A stretch of DNA of 64,000 bases. It comes from Candidatus Poribacteria bacterium. Its GTDB lineage: Bacteria > Poribacteria > WGA-4E > WGA-3G. The position numbers and the translations under genes are program-made. A model generated the notes under the pieces. It was given only the letters and a program-made list of their open reading frames with translations, was not told the DNA's origin and made no database searches. Positions 18,401-26,009 of the stretch are shown piece by piece (position 1 is the stretch's first letter; each line of letters begins with the position of its first letter). The stretch spans positions 1 to 64,000 of the forward strand of contig JAPPES010000032.1 of the NCBI GenBank assembly GCA_028824125.1, written 5' to 3'.

Positions 18401-18482
18401 CGCTCTCGCAGTTGATGGTGAAATGGTCTATATCGGCACGCGCCACCGTGGTGTACTTAGGTTGCAACTCGGTAAACTATAG
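15408..18482 (+). CDS. ECF sigma factor fused to a transmembrane anchor and BNR/sortilin-type propeller
   Basis: One 1024-residue frame. Residues 1-85 are sigma region 2 (LIQRILTGDEDAFSALVQKY, EEITQDVFLIVYKQL). Residues 125-182 are region 4 with helix-turn-helix (LPESERTVVTLYYLGEM, SPNTVKSRLHRARNRLKK). A single hydrophobic segment lies at about 222-240 (VPWTIAASTAALLILLIGSG). The remainder has at least seven BNR-like units with S-x-D-x-G-x-x-W: STDEGKTW, SDDGGRNW, SADFGVSW, SDDGGDTW, STDAGASW, STDQGESW, SLDNGESW. Inference: a membrane-anchored sigma factor with an outside sensor or ligand-binding domain. No anti-sigma gene is next to it. Internal ATGs exist near the TM, so separate translation of the second half is conceivable. 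Confidence 0.9.
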   Translation: MKNDDANLIQRILTGDEDAFSALVQKYQKPVHALAWRIIGDFHIAEEITQDVFLIVYKQLSTLKNPNSFSGWVYVVTTRHCIAWLKKKRIPIKSLDTMPPEELEELAYAQYHTEHLKEIASERRCEVVRRLLQKLPESERTVVTLYYLGEMACEDISKFLGVSPNTVKSRLHRARNRLKKEEHMIRETLDNFQLSTNFTENIIREIAHIKPAKPTGGKPRVPWTIAASTAALLILLIGSGTQSLVRFQQPFNLDAASEATIEIVETPFIRDSKQKLSLRNQFGNTNIPTKNDGNGDPGTDSFQAAAEKPEQSDTSLIKSRWIPTEGPDGTSGGRVGLFATSEKALYAVAARGIYRLTEDKNAWKLICESTPTRQLQMPMAEQGNTLYVVTPDELLFSTDEGKTWNTVGPRPAGRAYELLLTDEAFYLVFEKDMFRSDDGGRNWVSIMLGLHTTVARKDDASNISISDCVVLDNRVFVGTNQGLYRFTTGTWEKIPVPFHRLGDSPGSWYITSWDKCINSLIATENLLYVIAGIDPTVLSGHFEGSRELGSSTQVEMGLPRIFRSADFGVSWVNISPSEDKSWIRLPATDGNSPLRLFSGLQLAAFGETLVVMGDKLLMRSDDGGDTWTNQDTGNYYSMSQSIFPTVALDEYNFYTSDVTGIARSTDAGASWSPFIKGMVDSHVLSLIALEETLYALIPGEIVKSTDQGESWTPIDAKQGRSNPYQGVTDKRPPTLFSLSQQVQIAKSGSLLYVSLDITRNVQLFHLSAGSDRLVFLKTLPGGEVTVPAEWHKRFEEAKKKNADLRELLREINADIPDSVSLEEELTSGGFTVTNETVFIEFGRKLYRWRRGEAELFTTGIVDTTERALGADTSIGFTLAASGDIVYAGKRDGSLFQSLDNGESWQDITANLPISFAYFKEIVFAGSTVYIITDQGVMNSHDGINWNVLPDTEGNHILITRIAVDGDTVYGVSNQGVYRIDSDANTWIRISSEIPYKITALAVDGEMVYIGTRHRGVLRLQLGKL

Positions 18483-18561
18483 AAAAAATCAATTTTTTTC
18501 ATGGATATTGAATCCCCAAATTTACCCATCCTACGAACCATTTCGCAATTTTACCTTACAT

Positions 18562-18592
18562 GCCCCGAACCCTTCGGGGCTTCAATTTTTTA
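18562..18592 (+). terminator. Rho-independent terminator after sigma-BNR gene
   Basis: Perfect 8-bp stem GCCCCGAA / TTCGGGGC with a CCC loop, followed by TTCAATTTTTTA. It lies about 80 bases after the stop codon at 18482. Confidence 0.8.
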
Positions 18593-18983
18593 TCCTTCGT
18601 AGTATTCAAATTCGGACTACTGTTCTGTCTACACCAAAATTGCGAGTCGTGTGCGCAGTCGGGAATCAGAGTTCCCTCTTACAAAGAGGAATGTTCTGTA
18701 GGAGCGATCTCCGAATCGCGACCTTTACCCGCAAAATTGCGGCAGACACTCCACTACATATCAAATACAACTAAATTACCGATTTACTGCATTCAGTTAT
18801 CAGTAATTATGGTATCCGAAATTTAAAACCTTTCTCAAAATATCTAAAATTGGTATAATGGTACCTAAAGTATAAGTTTATACCTTTTCAGTATAGAATA
18901 ATATGATGCAATGGCTTGGTCACTTAGAGATCTTAAACATAAAACCTCTTTCATCGTCTTAAAACTACAAAACACATATAAAA
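18593..18983. repeat. Intergenic region with short hairpin repeats
   Basis: No gene is supported. A run of small palindromes at about 18650-18725 (GGGAA-TCAGAG-TTCCC; CTCTTACAAAGAG; GCGAT-CTCCGA-ATCGC) has the look of a bacterial interspersed repeat. A -10-like TATAAT occurs at 18854-18859, about 125 bases before the next gene. Confidence 0.5.
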
Positions 18984-20321
18984 ATGGATAGGAGGAATAA
19001 AAATTTGCGCTATTGTAAACCGACCTTTTGTCGGCTATTCATCTTTTTTCTTTTAATTACTATGTCGATGTCCGCTGTTGCCGACGATTGGCCAAGTTGG
19101 CGTGGACCTAATCAGGATGGCACATCTGCGGAAACAGGACTTATATCTAATTGGTCTGTCAAGGGCGAAAACCTTCTCTGGCAGGCAGATTTTATAGGAC
19201 GTTCTACACCAGTTGTGCTTAACAACAGAGTCTATGTCCTCGGACGCATCGGCAAAGATATAACCGAACAGGAACGCATTGCTTGTTTTGATGCAAAAAC
19301 TGGTGATCTGTTGTGGAATTATCAATTTAACGTTTTTCATACCACTATCACCTTCAACCGTGTCGGTTGGACAAATCCTGTTGGAGATACGGAAACCGGT
19401 AATATCTACGTCCACGGTGTTCAAGGACTTTTCATCTGCTTCAATAAAGATGGAGACATTGTATGGTCCCGATCTCTTACAGAAGAATATGGACGGATTT
19501 CTGGGTATGGTGGACGTGTTCATACGCCGATTATTGCTGGTAATCTGGTGGTAATCAGTTATCTAAATGTAAGTTGGGGCGCACAAGCTGTTCCACGCCA
19601 CCGTTACTTTGCTTTTGACAAACGGAACGGAGACCTGATTTGGGTATCTACTCCTGGCGGCAGACCGCTTGATACGACCTATTCCACGCCAGTTGTCACA
19701 GAGATCAATGGGCAATCACTTATTATTGGTGGCAATGCTGATGGAGGCATTTACGCGATGAAACAGACCACTGGTGAGATGGTGTGGGGTTTCAAACTAA
19801 GTAAGCGCGGTATCAATACCTCTGTCCTTGTCGCTGGCACAAAGGTTTACGCTTCCCATAGCGAAGAAAATTTTGACACTACGGCGATGGGACGTGTCGT
19901 CTGTATTGACGCTACAGGGACCGGAGATGTTACCGCTACCCATGAAGTATGGCGGTATGATGGCGTGGGGGTTGGCTATGCTTCGCCTACACTCAAAAAC
20001 GGGCAGCTTTATGTGGTTGATAACTCAGCAAATATGCATTGTCTCAATGCTGAAACTGGTGCAGTGTTATGGCAACACAGCATCGGCACCGTTGGAAAAG
20101 GTTCACCTGTGTGGGCTGACGGAAAATTGTATGTTACCGAAGTCAACGGAAAATTTCATATCCTTCAACCCAGTACGGATACGTGTGAGTCGCTCAATGT
20201 ACAAGAAATAAGCCGAGAAGAAGATGAGCACTATGTTGAAATCTTCGGTTCACCCGCTATTGCCAACGGACGTATCTATTTCACTACAGAGGAACGTCTC
20301 TACTGTGTGGGAGGGAAATAA
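18984..20321 (+). CDS. Secreted PQQ-binding-like beta-propeller protein
   Basis: A 445-residue exported protein: basic N-terminus, hydrophobic core LFIFFLLITMSMSAVAD, then DDWPSWRGPNQDGTSAETGL, the usual opening of this family in Planctomycetes and Poribacteria. Repeats with the PQQ/BamB blade pattern follow (GDLLWNYQF, GDLIWVSTPG, GEMVWGFKL, GAVLWQHSIGTVG). Such propellers may be scaffolds rather than enzymes; no quinoprotein dehydrogenase residues can be assigned. Its TAA overlaps the ATG of the next lipoprotein gene by one base (TAATG), so the two are coupled. An AGGAGG ribosome site precedes the ATG closely. Confidence 0.85.
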   Translation: MDRRNKNLRYCKPTFCRLFIFFLLITMSMSAVADDWPSWRGPNQDGTSAETGLISNWSVKGENLLWQADFIGRSTPVVLNNRVYVLGRIGKDITEQERIACFDAKTGDLLWNYQFNVFHTTITFNRVGWTNPVGDTETGNIYVHGVQGLFICFNKDGDIVWSRSLTEEYGRISGYGGRVHTPIIAGNLVVISYLNVSWGAQAVPRHRYFAFDKRNGDLIWVSTPGGRPLDTTYSTPVVTEINGQSLIIGGNADGGIYAMKQTTGEMVWGFKLSKRGINTSVLVAGTKVYASHSEENFDTTAMGRVVCIDATGTGDVTATHEVWRYDGVGVGYASPTLKNGQLYVVDNSANMHCLNAETGAVLWQHSIGTVGKGSPVWADGKLYVTEVNGKFHILQPSTDTCESLNVQEISREEDEHYVEIFGSPAIANGRIYFTTEERLYCVGGK

Positions 20322-21280
20322 TGAAGAGAATTTGTTTTACGACAAAGCAAAAAAAGTTTGTTTTCGAATATTATGTTCTTTATGCAAGCTTGATTATCTG
20401 CCTTTTTTCTATCGGATGTGCTACTAATACTAAAGAGATTGAAGTTCTAAAGATGAGTACTGACCCCGCAGTTGCGCTCCTACTCACACCTGCTGAAACG
20501 GTGACATCAGGTGAACCAGTCGAACTTAACGTTATCGGTTTTGATGAGAATGGAATACAGACAAATGCAATAGGCACAGTGGAATGGTCACTCACAGGTT
20601 TAAGCGGTGCAGTTGAAGATTCCAAATTTACGCCTGAAAAAAGTGCAGGTCCACATGCGGGTACAGTCACTGCTCAATCGGGAGAGTTAAAGGCGACTGC
20701 TCGGATTCGGGTTATTCCACCTCTACCGTGGACAGAAGACTTTGAAAAGGTTGAGCTTGAAAAAGCACCTTCACATTGGATTGCCGCTACAAACAAATAT
20801 TTTGTTCGTGAAAAAGATGGTAACAAGGTTTTAGTCAAGACACCTGTTCAGCGCGGTTTGAACAAATCTAATGTCTATATCGGTCCGCCAACAATGAAAG
20901 ACTATCAGATTCAAGTTGACCTGATGGGAACAAGAGACAAGCGCCGTATGCCCGATATGGGATTAATTGTAAACCGCTATACGTTGGACATGCAAGGTAG
21001 ACAGCAACGTCTTCAAATTCGGTCTTGGGCATCTGATTTGCGCATGGCAAAAACGATTGACTTCGCATGGGAGGCAGATGTCTGGTATACCATGAAAATG
21101 AAGGTAGAAGTTATTGACGATAAAGCGATAATCAGTGGCAAGGTGTGGCGCGCCAGTGAATCGGAGCCTGATGAATGGACAATTACTGCTGAAGACCCTC
21201 TCCCAAATCGAGAAGGTAGCCCAGGTATCTATGCCTATTCCGCGACTGAAATCTATTATGATAATCTTAAGGTATGGTGA
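20321..21280 (+). CDS. Lipoprotein with N-terminal Ig-like and C-terminal lectin-like regions
   Basis: A 319-residue protein with a lipoprotein signal (lipobox FSIGC). Residues about 45-135 look like an Ig-like/BIg-type domain (LLLTPAETVTSGEPVELNVIGFDENGI...KATARIRVIPP). The rest (TEDFEKVELEKAPSHWIAAT...KDYQIQVDLMG...LQIRSWAS...GIYAYSATEIYYDNLKVW) resembles concanavalin-A-like jelly-roll or DUF1080-type domains. It is sandwiched between two PQQ-propeller genes with which it is translationally coupled or nearly so. The function is unknown; a surface complex of the three products is an inference. Confidence 0.75.
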   Translation: MKRICFTTKQKKFVFEYYVLYASLIICLFSIGCATNTKEIEVLKMSTDPAVALLLTPAETVTSGEPVELNVIGFDENGIQTNAIGTVEWSLTGLSGAVEDSKFTPEKSAGPHAGTVTAQSGELKATARIRVIPPLPWTEDFEKVELEKAPSHWIAATNKYFVREKDGNKVLVKTPVQRGLNKSNVYIGPPTMKDYQIQVDLMGTRDKRRMPDMGLIVNRYTLDMQGRQQRLQIRSWASDLRMAKTIDFAWEADVWYTMKMKVEVIDDKAIISGKVWRASESEPDEWTITAEDPLPNREGSPGIYAYSATEIYYDNLKVW

Positions 21281-21283
21281 TTT

Positions 21284-22888
21284 ATGATTTTTGAATTTAG
21301 AAGCGATGTCAAACGCATCGCTATGTTTTCTGGTGTTTTAACTAAATTTTTTCGCAAATTAGATTACACGCCAAGTACAGGAAATTTATTACACAGACGC
21401 ACTTCTGAACAAAAGCATAGCTACGAAGTACGTTCTTATTCTTATGTCCTTTTCATTCTTTTTCTTGGTCTTCTCAGTATATTTCAAGTGCCAAATAGTT
21501 TTGCAGATTCATACGGTTTTGCTGAGAAAGAAATTGCGTTGTGGGGTGGTTCTTTAAGCCGTAACATGGTTTCGGATGAGAAAAACATCCCTGCCAAGTG
21601 GGATATAGCAACAAGTGAAAATATCAAATGGATAGCCGAACTCGGTTCACAAAGTTATGCGGGGCCTCTAATCAGCGGCGGCAAAGTGTTTGTCGGAACT
21701 AATAACGATGCGTTGAAAAATCCGAAATTGACAGGTGACCGTGGGAATATCATGGCGTTTCGTGAATCCGATGGCGAATTTCTGTGGCAAATTACACACA
21801 CAAAACTCCTTTCTGGACGTGTTAATGATTGGCCACTGCAGGGAATCTGTTCAACGCCTTATATTGAAGGGGATCGGCTCTACTACATCTCTAACCGCTG
21901 TGAAGTTGTTTGTGTTGATACAGAAGGCTTTTTGGATGGTGAAAATGACGGTCCCTTTAAAGATGAAACTGAGACGAGCGAAATTGACGGGGACATTATC
22001 TGGATTTACGATATGATGGATGAGTTAGATGTTTTTCCGCACAACCTTGCTACCTGTTCTCCACTTGCTGTAGGCGACCTGCTTTTCTTAGAAACAAGCA
22101 ACGGTGTTGATGAAACACATATCCACATTCCTGTTCCCGATGCTCCGAGTTTTATTGCCCTAAATAAAAACACAGGTGAACTTGTTTGGGAAGATGCTTC
22201 CCCTGGCGAAAATATACTGCACGGGCAGTGGTCAAATCCTGCTTACGGTGTTATCAAAGGCGTTCCACAGGTAATTATTCCTGGCGGTGATGGTTGGGTC
22301 TACTCGTTTGAACCGGAAACCGGTAAGATAATTTGGCAGTTTGACTGCAACCCGAAAGATTCTGAATGGGAACTTGGGGGGCGTGGCACACGGAACAATA
22401 TTATTTCAACCCCAGTCATTCATGACGGCAAAGTCTATCTCGCTGTTGGACAAGATCCAGAACACGGCGAAGGTGTCGGACACCTCTGGTGCATTGATGC
22501 TTCACAGACAGGTGATGTTTCCTCAACTGCTGCGGTTTGGCACTTTGGCAATGAACAATTTAATCGGACAATGTCAACCGTTGCTATCCATGACGGACTT
22601 CTCTACATCGCTGACTTAAGCGGATTCCTCTACTGCTTGGATGCGAAAACAGGCGACCTTTTTTGGACACATGACACGTTTGCTGCTATCTGGGGATCAC
22701 CCTATGTTGTAGACGGCAAGGTCTACCTCGGTGATGAAGATGGTGATGTTGTCATCTTAAAAACAGGTAAAGTCAAAGAAGTACTGTTTGAAACTAATAT
22801 GGGAAGTTCGGTTTATACCACACCTGTAGCAAAGGATGGTGTGCTTTACATCGTAACCCGTAATCAGCTGATTGCAATTTCTGAATAG
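21284..22888 (+). CDS. PQQ-binding-like beta-propeller protein, second copy
   Basis: A 534-residue exported propeller. A 55-residue hydrophilic stretch precedes the hydrophobic segment (SYVLFILFLGLLSIFQVPNSFADS), so the true start may be downstream of 21284, or the protein is membrane-anchored. Blade motifs include GKVFVGTNND, GEFLWQITH, GDIIWIYDMMDELDVFPHN, GELVWEDASPG, GKIIWQFDCNP and GDLFWTHDT. It starts 3 bases after the preceding lipoprotein gene and ends the operon. It is not a close duplicate of the first propeller: lengths and openings differ. Confidence 0.85.
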   Translation: MIFEFRSDVKRIAMFSGVLTKFFRKLDYTPSTGNLLHRRTSEQKHSYEVRSYSYVLFILFLGLLSIFQVPNSFADSYGFAEKEIALWGGSLSRNMVSDEKNIPAKWDIATSENIKWIAELGSQSYAGPLISGGKVFVGTNNDALKNPKLTGDRGNIMAFRESDGEFLWQITHTKLLSGRVNDWPLQGICSTPYIEGDRLYYISNRCEVVCVDTEGFLDGENDGPFKDETETSEIDGDIIWIYDMMDELDVFPHNLATCSPLAVGDLLFLETSNGVDETHIHIPVPDAPSFIALNKNTGELVWEDASPGENILHGQWSNPAYGVIKGVPQVIIPGGDGWVYSFEPETGKIIWQFDCNPKDSEWELGGRGTRNNIISTPVIHDGKVYLAVGQDPEHGEGVGHLWCIDASQTGDVSSTAAVWHFGNEQFNRTMSTVAIHDGLLYIADLSGFLYCLDAKTGDLFWTHDTFAAIWGSPYVVDGKVYLGDEDGDVVILKTGKVKEVLFETNMGSSVYTTPVAKDGVLYIVTRNQLIAISE

Positions 22889-22944
22889 ATGTTTCTTAAC
22901 CTCAAATAATACCCCATTCTATTCATGTATTTAGGAATAATCGC

Positions 22945-23550
22945 ATGTCGTATAGCAACTTTACTTTGCCAGCTGCGCGGGCAGCATTTGAATTAGAAGA
23001 GGTAGATACTGCTGGTCTATTTTCTGATATTGAACCAGTCGCCCCCAGTGAGTTACTTATATCTTTGTTAGCTCGAAACATACCATTAGCGACCGCAATC
23101 GGGACTGAGAAGGCAAAGTCAGAATTGATTGTTGCCCATGTTCTTGTTGAACTTCGTGAGCAATTGGACCATCGCGTCAGCCTTTTTTCCGGGATCGACT
23201 TCAATGTTGACGATGAGAGTGGATTGACCGGTGTTTGTGACTTTGTGATAAGTCTCTCGCCTGTCCAATTTGATTTGCAGGCACCGATTATTGTACTTGT
23301 TGAGGCAAAGAATGATAACCTTGAAGTAGGACTTGGACAGTGTGTGGCAGAGATGGTTGCTGCCCAATATTTTAATGTTGAACATGGAAACGACATTCCG
23401 CGAGTTTATGGTGCTACAACTTCAGGTACAGAATGGCGATTCCTAAAATTGGAGGGCAAAAAACTTGACATTGACATGCTACCCTACCAAATTGAGCGAT
23501 GCGACAAGGTCCTCGGTATCCTGGCAAGCATGGTAGCGCAAAAAGCATGA
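22945..23550 (+). CDS. PD-(D/E)XK nuclease-like hypothetical protein
   Basis: A 201-residue soluble protein. The core GVCDFVISLSP...APIIVLVEAKNDNLEVGLGQCVAEM fits a restriction-endonuclease-like fold: Asp in CDF, then ExK (VEAK), followed by a helix with Gln (GxGQCxAEM). Similar proteins are widespread in cyanobacteria and other genomes as uncharacterised genes. An AGGA site lies 8 bases before the ATG. It sits directly upstream of a toxin-antitoxin pair. I infer nuclease fold only; activity and target are unknown. Confidence 0.6.
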   Translation: MSYSNFTLPAARAAFELEEVDTAGLFSDIEPVAPSELLISLLARNIPLATAIGTEKAKSELIVAHVLVELREQLDHRVSLFSGIDFNVDDESGLTGVCDFVISLSPVQFDLQAPIIVLVEAKNDNLEVGLGQCVAEMVAAQYFNVEHGNDIPRVYGATTSGTEWRFLKLEGKKLDIDMLPYQIERCDKVLGILASMVAQKA

Positions 23551-23612
23551 ACTGCCTAACCGTAATCAATTGATTATAATAGAAAAAAAGAAATAGAGCG
23601 GTTTTGTAATAC

Positions 23613-23885
23613 ATGTATATCAGTCAACTGGAATGGGACGATTTTCGTGTTGAGTATATTGCAAAGCATGATGTAGAACCTCATGAAGTATGGGAAGTTT
23701 GTAATGACAATTCCCATTTAGCTCGCCGTCAAGGACGTGATCGCTATCTTGTTTATGGACAAACCTTGGATGGACGATACTTATTTGTAGTTTTAGAGCA
23801 GATAGAATGGTCTGTCTATAAACCAATTACTGCACGAAATATGACTGACCGCGAAAAAAGAAATTTTAGGAGACTCCGAAAATGA
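23613..23885 (+). CDS. BrnT-like (DUF497) toxin
   Basis: A 90-residue protein starting LEWDDFRVEYIAKHDVEPHEVWEVCND and containing RDRYLVYGQTLDGRYLFVVLEQ...ITARNMTDREKRNFRRLRK. This is the BrnT-family pattern (WDxxKxxxNxxKHGV..., GRYLxVV, I-x-ARxMTxxERRxYRR), a RelE-like ribonuclease toxin. Its stop overlaps the start of the partner gene by four bases (ATGA). Toxin first, antitoxin second, as in brnTA. Confidence 0.8.
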   Translation: MYISQLEWDDFRVEYIAKHDVEPHEVWEVCNDNSHLARRQGRDRYLVYGQTLDGRYLFVVLEQIEWSVYKPITARNMTDREKRNFRRLRK

Positions 23886-24139
23886 AAACGTTGCAGGTAC
23901 CAGAATTTTCGACTTATGAAGAAGAAGCCGCTTTTTGGGATAATCTGGATACCGCCGATTTTATGGAAGATGATGGGCAGTGGTTCCGTTTTGATACTAA
24001 CAAAGCGATTCGTGTGGCAATTCTTCCGGAAATAGCAGAAGAATTGATTAAAAAAGCCCAATCCCAAGGTGTATCAATTGAAACCTTAGTGAACGTTCTT
24101 TTGATTGAGCATATTAGGGAATCAGTTACTGCAAACTAA
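23882..24139 (+). CDS. CopG/BrnA-like antitoxin
   Basis: An 85-residue partner of the BrnT-like toxin. The first half (VPEFSTYEEEAAFWDNLDTADF) matches the acidic toxin-binding segment common in CopG-family antitoxins. The second half (IRVAILPEIAEELIKKAQSQGVSIETLVNVLLIEHI) reads as a ribbon-helix-helix domain that would bind the operon promoter. Confidence 0.8.
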   Translation: MKTLQVPEFSTYEEEAAFWDNLDTADFMEDDGQWFRFDTNKAIRVAILPEIAEELIKKAQSQGVSIETLVNVLLIEHIRESVTAN

Positions 24140-24190
24140 TTGGTTAAAGTTTGTAAAATTGAATAAAAGGACACTGAATAAAAGAACTTT

Positions 24191-25270
24191 ATGCAAAAAA
24201 CCCTTTCTCAAAAAATTGAAAATGCCCGTACTGCACTTGACGCGCATGTTCGGGAGATTGTAAACTGGCATTTCAGTCCAGAAACTGGATGTCCCTTTTG
24301 GTTAGAATTCGCTGAAAATTTGGATTTCGATCCACGAAAAGAGATTGATGGTTATGCCGATCTCAAATGTCTCGGACATTTCCAAGATGAATGGCTCCGT
24401 GGTGGACCGGTGCGCCGGTGGGTGCCAAAAGCTTATGCTAACAAACCGATCTATGTTTTTGAAACAGGTGGTTCAACGGGCGTCCCGAAATGTCGGATCA
24501 GTATCCGGGATTTCCATATTGATTATGAAATGTTTAGTAAAACGCTTTCCGATGAAAGTTTCCCACCCGGTAGCGATTGGCTGATGTTGGGTCCCACCGG
24601 CCCCCGTCGATTACGGCTTGCTGTTGAACATCTTGCCCAACATCGCGGCGGTATCTGTTTCCTTGTTGATCTTGACCCGCGCTGGGTGAACCAACTTGTC
24701 CGATATGGGAAACATCAGGAATTGGATGCGTATAAGAGCCATGTCATCTCACAGGCACTTAACGTTCTAAAAGCACACGAAAACGTCCAATGTCTATTTA
24801 CCACACCGAAACTGCTTGAGGCATTGTGTGAAAAAATTTCACTGGAAAAAGTTGGGATTAAAGGCATTTTTTGTGGCGGTACTGAGATGGATGCACAATT
24901 TCACCGTTTTGCCAGGGAAGAACTCGTGCCGGGGATCGATTTTGTGCCAACTTATGGCAATACCCTTATGGGATTAGCCACTTGTAAGCCCTTTGATCCT
25001 GCTGATAACTACGCGATTATTTATTATCCACCGCAACCGCGTGCTGTAATTGAATTGGTTAATCCCGAAAACCCCGAGCAACTTGTAGATTATGGTGAAA
25101 CGGGACGCGTGATGCTCACGACATTAACTAAGGAATTTTTTATTCCCCGATTTCTTGAACGCGACGAAGCAGAACGGGCTGAACCTATCTCAGAGTATCC
25201 TTGGGATGGCGTTGAAAACCTACGTCTGCTTTCTGAACTGCAGGAAAGTGTCGTGGTCGGTGTCTATTGA
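24191..25270 (+). CDS. Acyl-adenylating enzyme, PaaK/LuxE-like, short form
   Basis: A 359-residue ANL-superfamily-like protein. Visible signatures are the P-loop-like YVFETGGSTGVPKCRIS (A3), FVPTYGNTLMG (A5-like) and GETGRVMLTTLTKEFFIPRFLERDEA (A7-like, with Arg-Asp). The C-terminal ANL subdomain is missing, as in LuxE-type acyl-protein synthetases of about 370 aa. It would activate a carboxylic acid as acyl-adenylate, then transfer to CoA or a protein. With the ALDH-type gene downstream it could form an acid-to-aldehyde reducing pair; substrate unknown. A diverged copy of its last ~30 codons lies 0.6 kb downstream, beyond a TA pair. Confidence 0.7.
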   Translation: MQKTLSQKIENARTALDAHVREIVNWHFSPETGCPFWLEFAENLDFDPRKEIDGYADLKCLGHFQDEWLRGGPVRRWVPKAYANKPIYVFETGGSTGVPKCRISIRDFHIDYEMFSKTLSDESFPPGSDWLMLGPTGPRRLRLAVEHLAQHRGGICFLVDLDPRWVNQLVRYGKHQELDAYKSHVISQALNVLKAHENVQCLFTTPKLLEALCEKISLEKVGIKGIFCGGTEMDAQFHRFAREELVPGIDFVPTYGNTLMGLATCKPFDPADNYAIIYYPPQPRAVIELVNPENPEQLVDYGETGRVMLTTLTKEFFIPRFLERDEAERAEPISEYPWDGVENLRLLSELQESVVVGVY

Positions 25271-25295
25271 ACTCTCTTAATCAAAGGAGATAATC

Positions 25296-25598
25296 ATGGA
25301 ACATATCCAGATTGTTGAAATAGAAGACCCGGTATATGAAGAGACGTATACTGCACATATACAAAAAAACGGTGCAACGTGGATCGGATGGGTTCCAGAA
25401 GTTTCTGAAGTAAGTTGTGAAGAAAACACACAAGAAGAATTGCTGCAAACACTCGTAGAAAAACTTCATGAAACCTTAGTCACTGTAGATGAGGCGTGGG
25501 AAAAACAGTTTGAGAAAGATGTAAAAGCAGGACACCTTGACGATCTTCGCAAAGAAGCTCTTGAGGATTTGCGGGCAGGAAAATGTATTGATCTATAG
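25296..25598 (+). CDS. HicB-like antitoxin
   Basis: A 100-residue protein with a HicB-fold N-terminus (YTAHIQKNGATWIGWVPEVSEVSCEENTQEELLQTLVEKLHETL). Its helical tail is AWEKQFEKDVKAGHLDDLRKEALEDLRAGK, like the toxin-wrapping tail of RelB/ParD-type antitoxins. AAAGGAG lies before the ATG. It overlaps the RelE-like gene by about 11 bases, an antitoxin-toxin pair. The pair separates the acyl-adenylating gene from a fossil copy of its 3' end. Confidence 0.75.
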   Translation: MEHIQIVEIEDPVYEETYTAHIQKNGATWIGWVPEVSEVSCEENTQEELLQTLVEKLHETLVTVDEAWEKQFEKDVKAGHLDDLRKEALEDLRAGKCIDL

Positions 25599-25848
25599 AA
25601 CGAACCGTAAATTTTGGGAGTTTTATCAAGTACTACCTGAAGAGATCCAAAAACGTGCAGATGAGAAGTTTGAACTGCTAAAGCAGGATTCAAAACATTC
25701 TTCCTTGCGGTTGAAGAAGGTTGGACCAGATTGGGTTGTACGTATCAGCAAGGGCTATCGGGCTTTGGCAACTGAAGAAGACGGTAGCTTAGTTTGGTAT
25801 TGGATTGGAAAACATGATGAGTATATGAGGCGGATCCGAGAAAATTGA
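25588..25848 (+). CDS. RelE/ParE-superfamily toxin
   Basis: About 86 residues: RTNRKFWEFYQVLPEEIQKRADEKFELLKQDSKHSSLRLKKVGPDWVVRISKGYRALATEEDG...WYWIGKHDEYMRRI. The central LRLKKV...VRISKGYRAL and the C-terminal WIGKHDEYMRRI are typical of RelE/YafQ-like toxins. The TTG at 25588 is preferred because it follows AGGAAA and overlaps the antitoxin end; an earlier frame start at 25537 would run through it. Confidence 0.8.
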   Translation: MIYRTNRKFWEFYQVLPEEIQKRADEKFELLKQDSKHSSLRLKKVGPDWVVRISKGYRALATEEDGSLVWYWIGKHDEYMRRIREN

Positions 25849-25942
25849 CGAAACAGATCAAACCGAACCAATTTCTGGTGTAGATATTAAATCTCTGTTT
25901 ATTTCTGAACTCCAAGAGAGTGTCATTATCGTTGTTTACTAA
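25847..25942 (+). pseudogene. Fossil 3' end of the acyl-adenylating enzyme gene
   Basis: Thirty-one codons plus TAA read DETDQTEPISGV followed by DIKSLFISELQESVIIVVY. They align with the intact gene's C-terminus DEAERAEPISEYPWDGVENLRLL followed by SELQESVVVGVY. The last 42 bases match at 31 positions. It has no start and cannot be expressed as a functional protein. Confidence 0.75.
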
Positions 25943-26009
25943 ACTTTCGGCATGATTTTATCTGAAGTCATATTTAGCAAATGTTCCACCAAAAAAGAGG
26001 AAATTGAAC

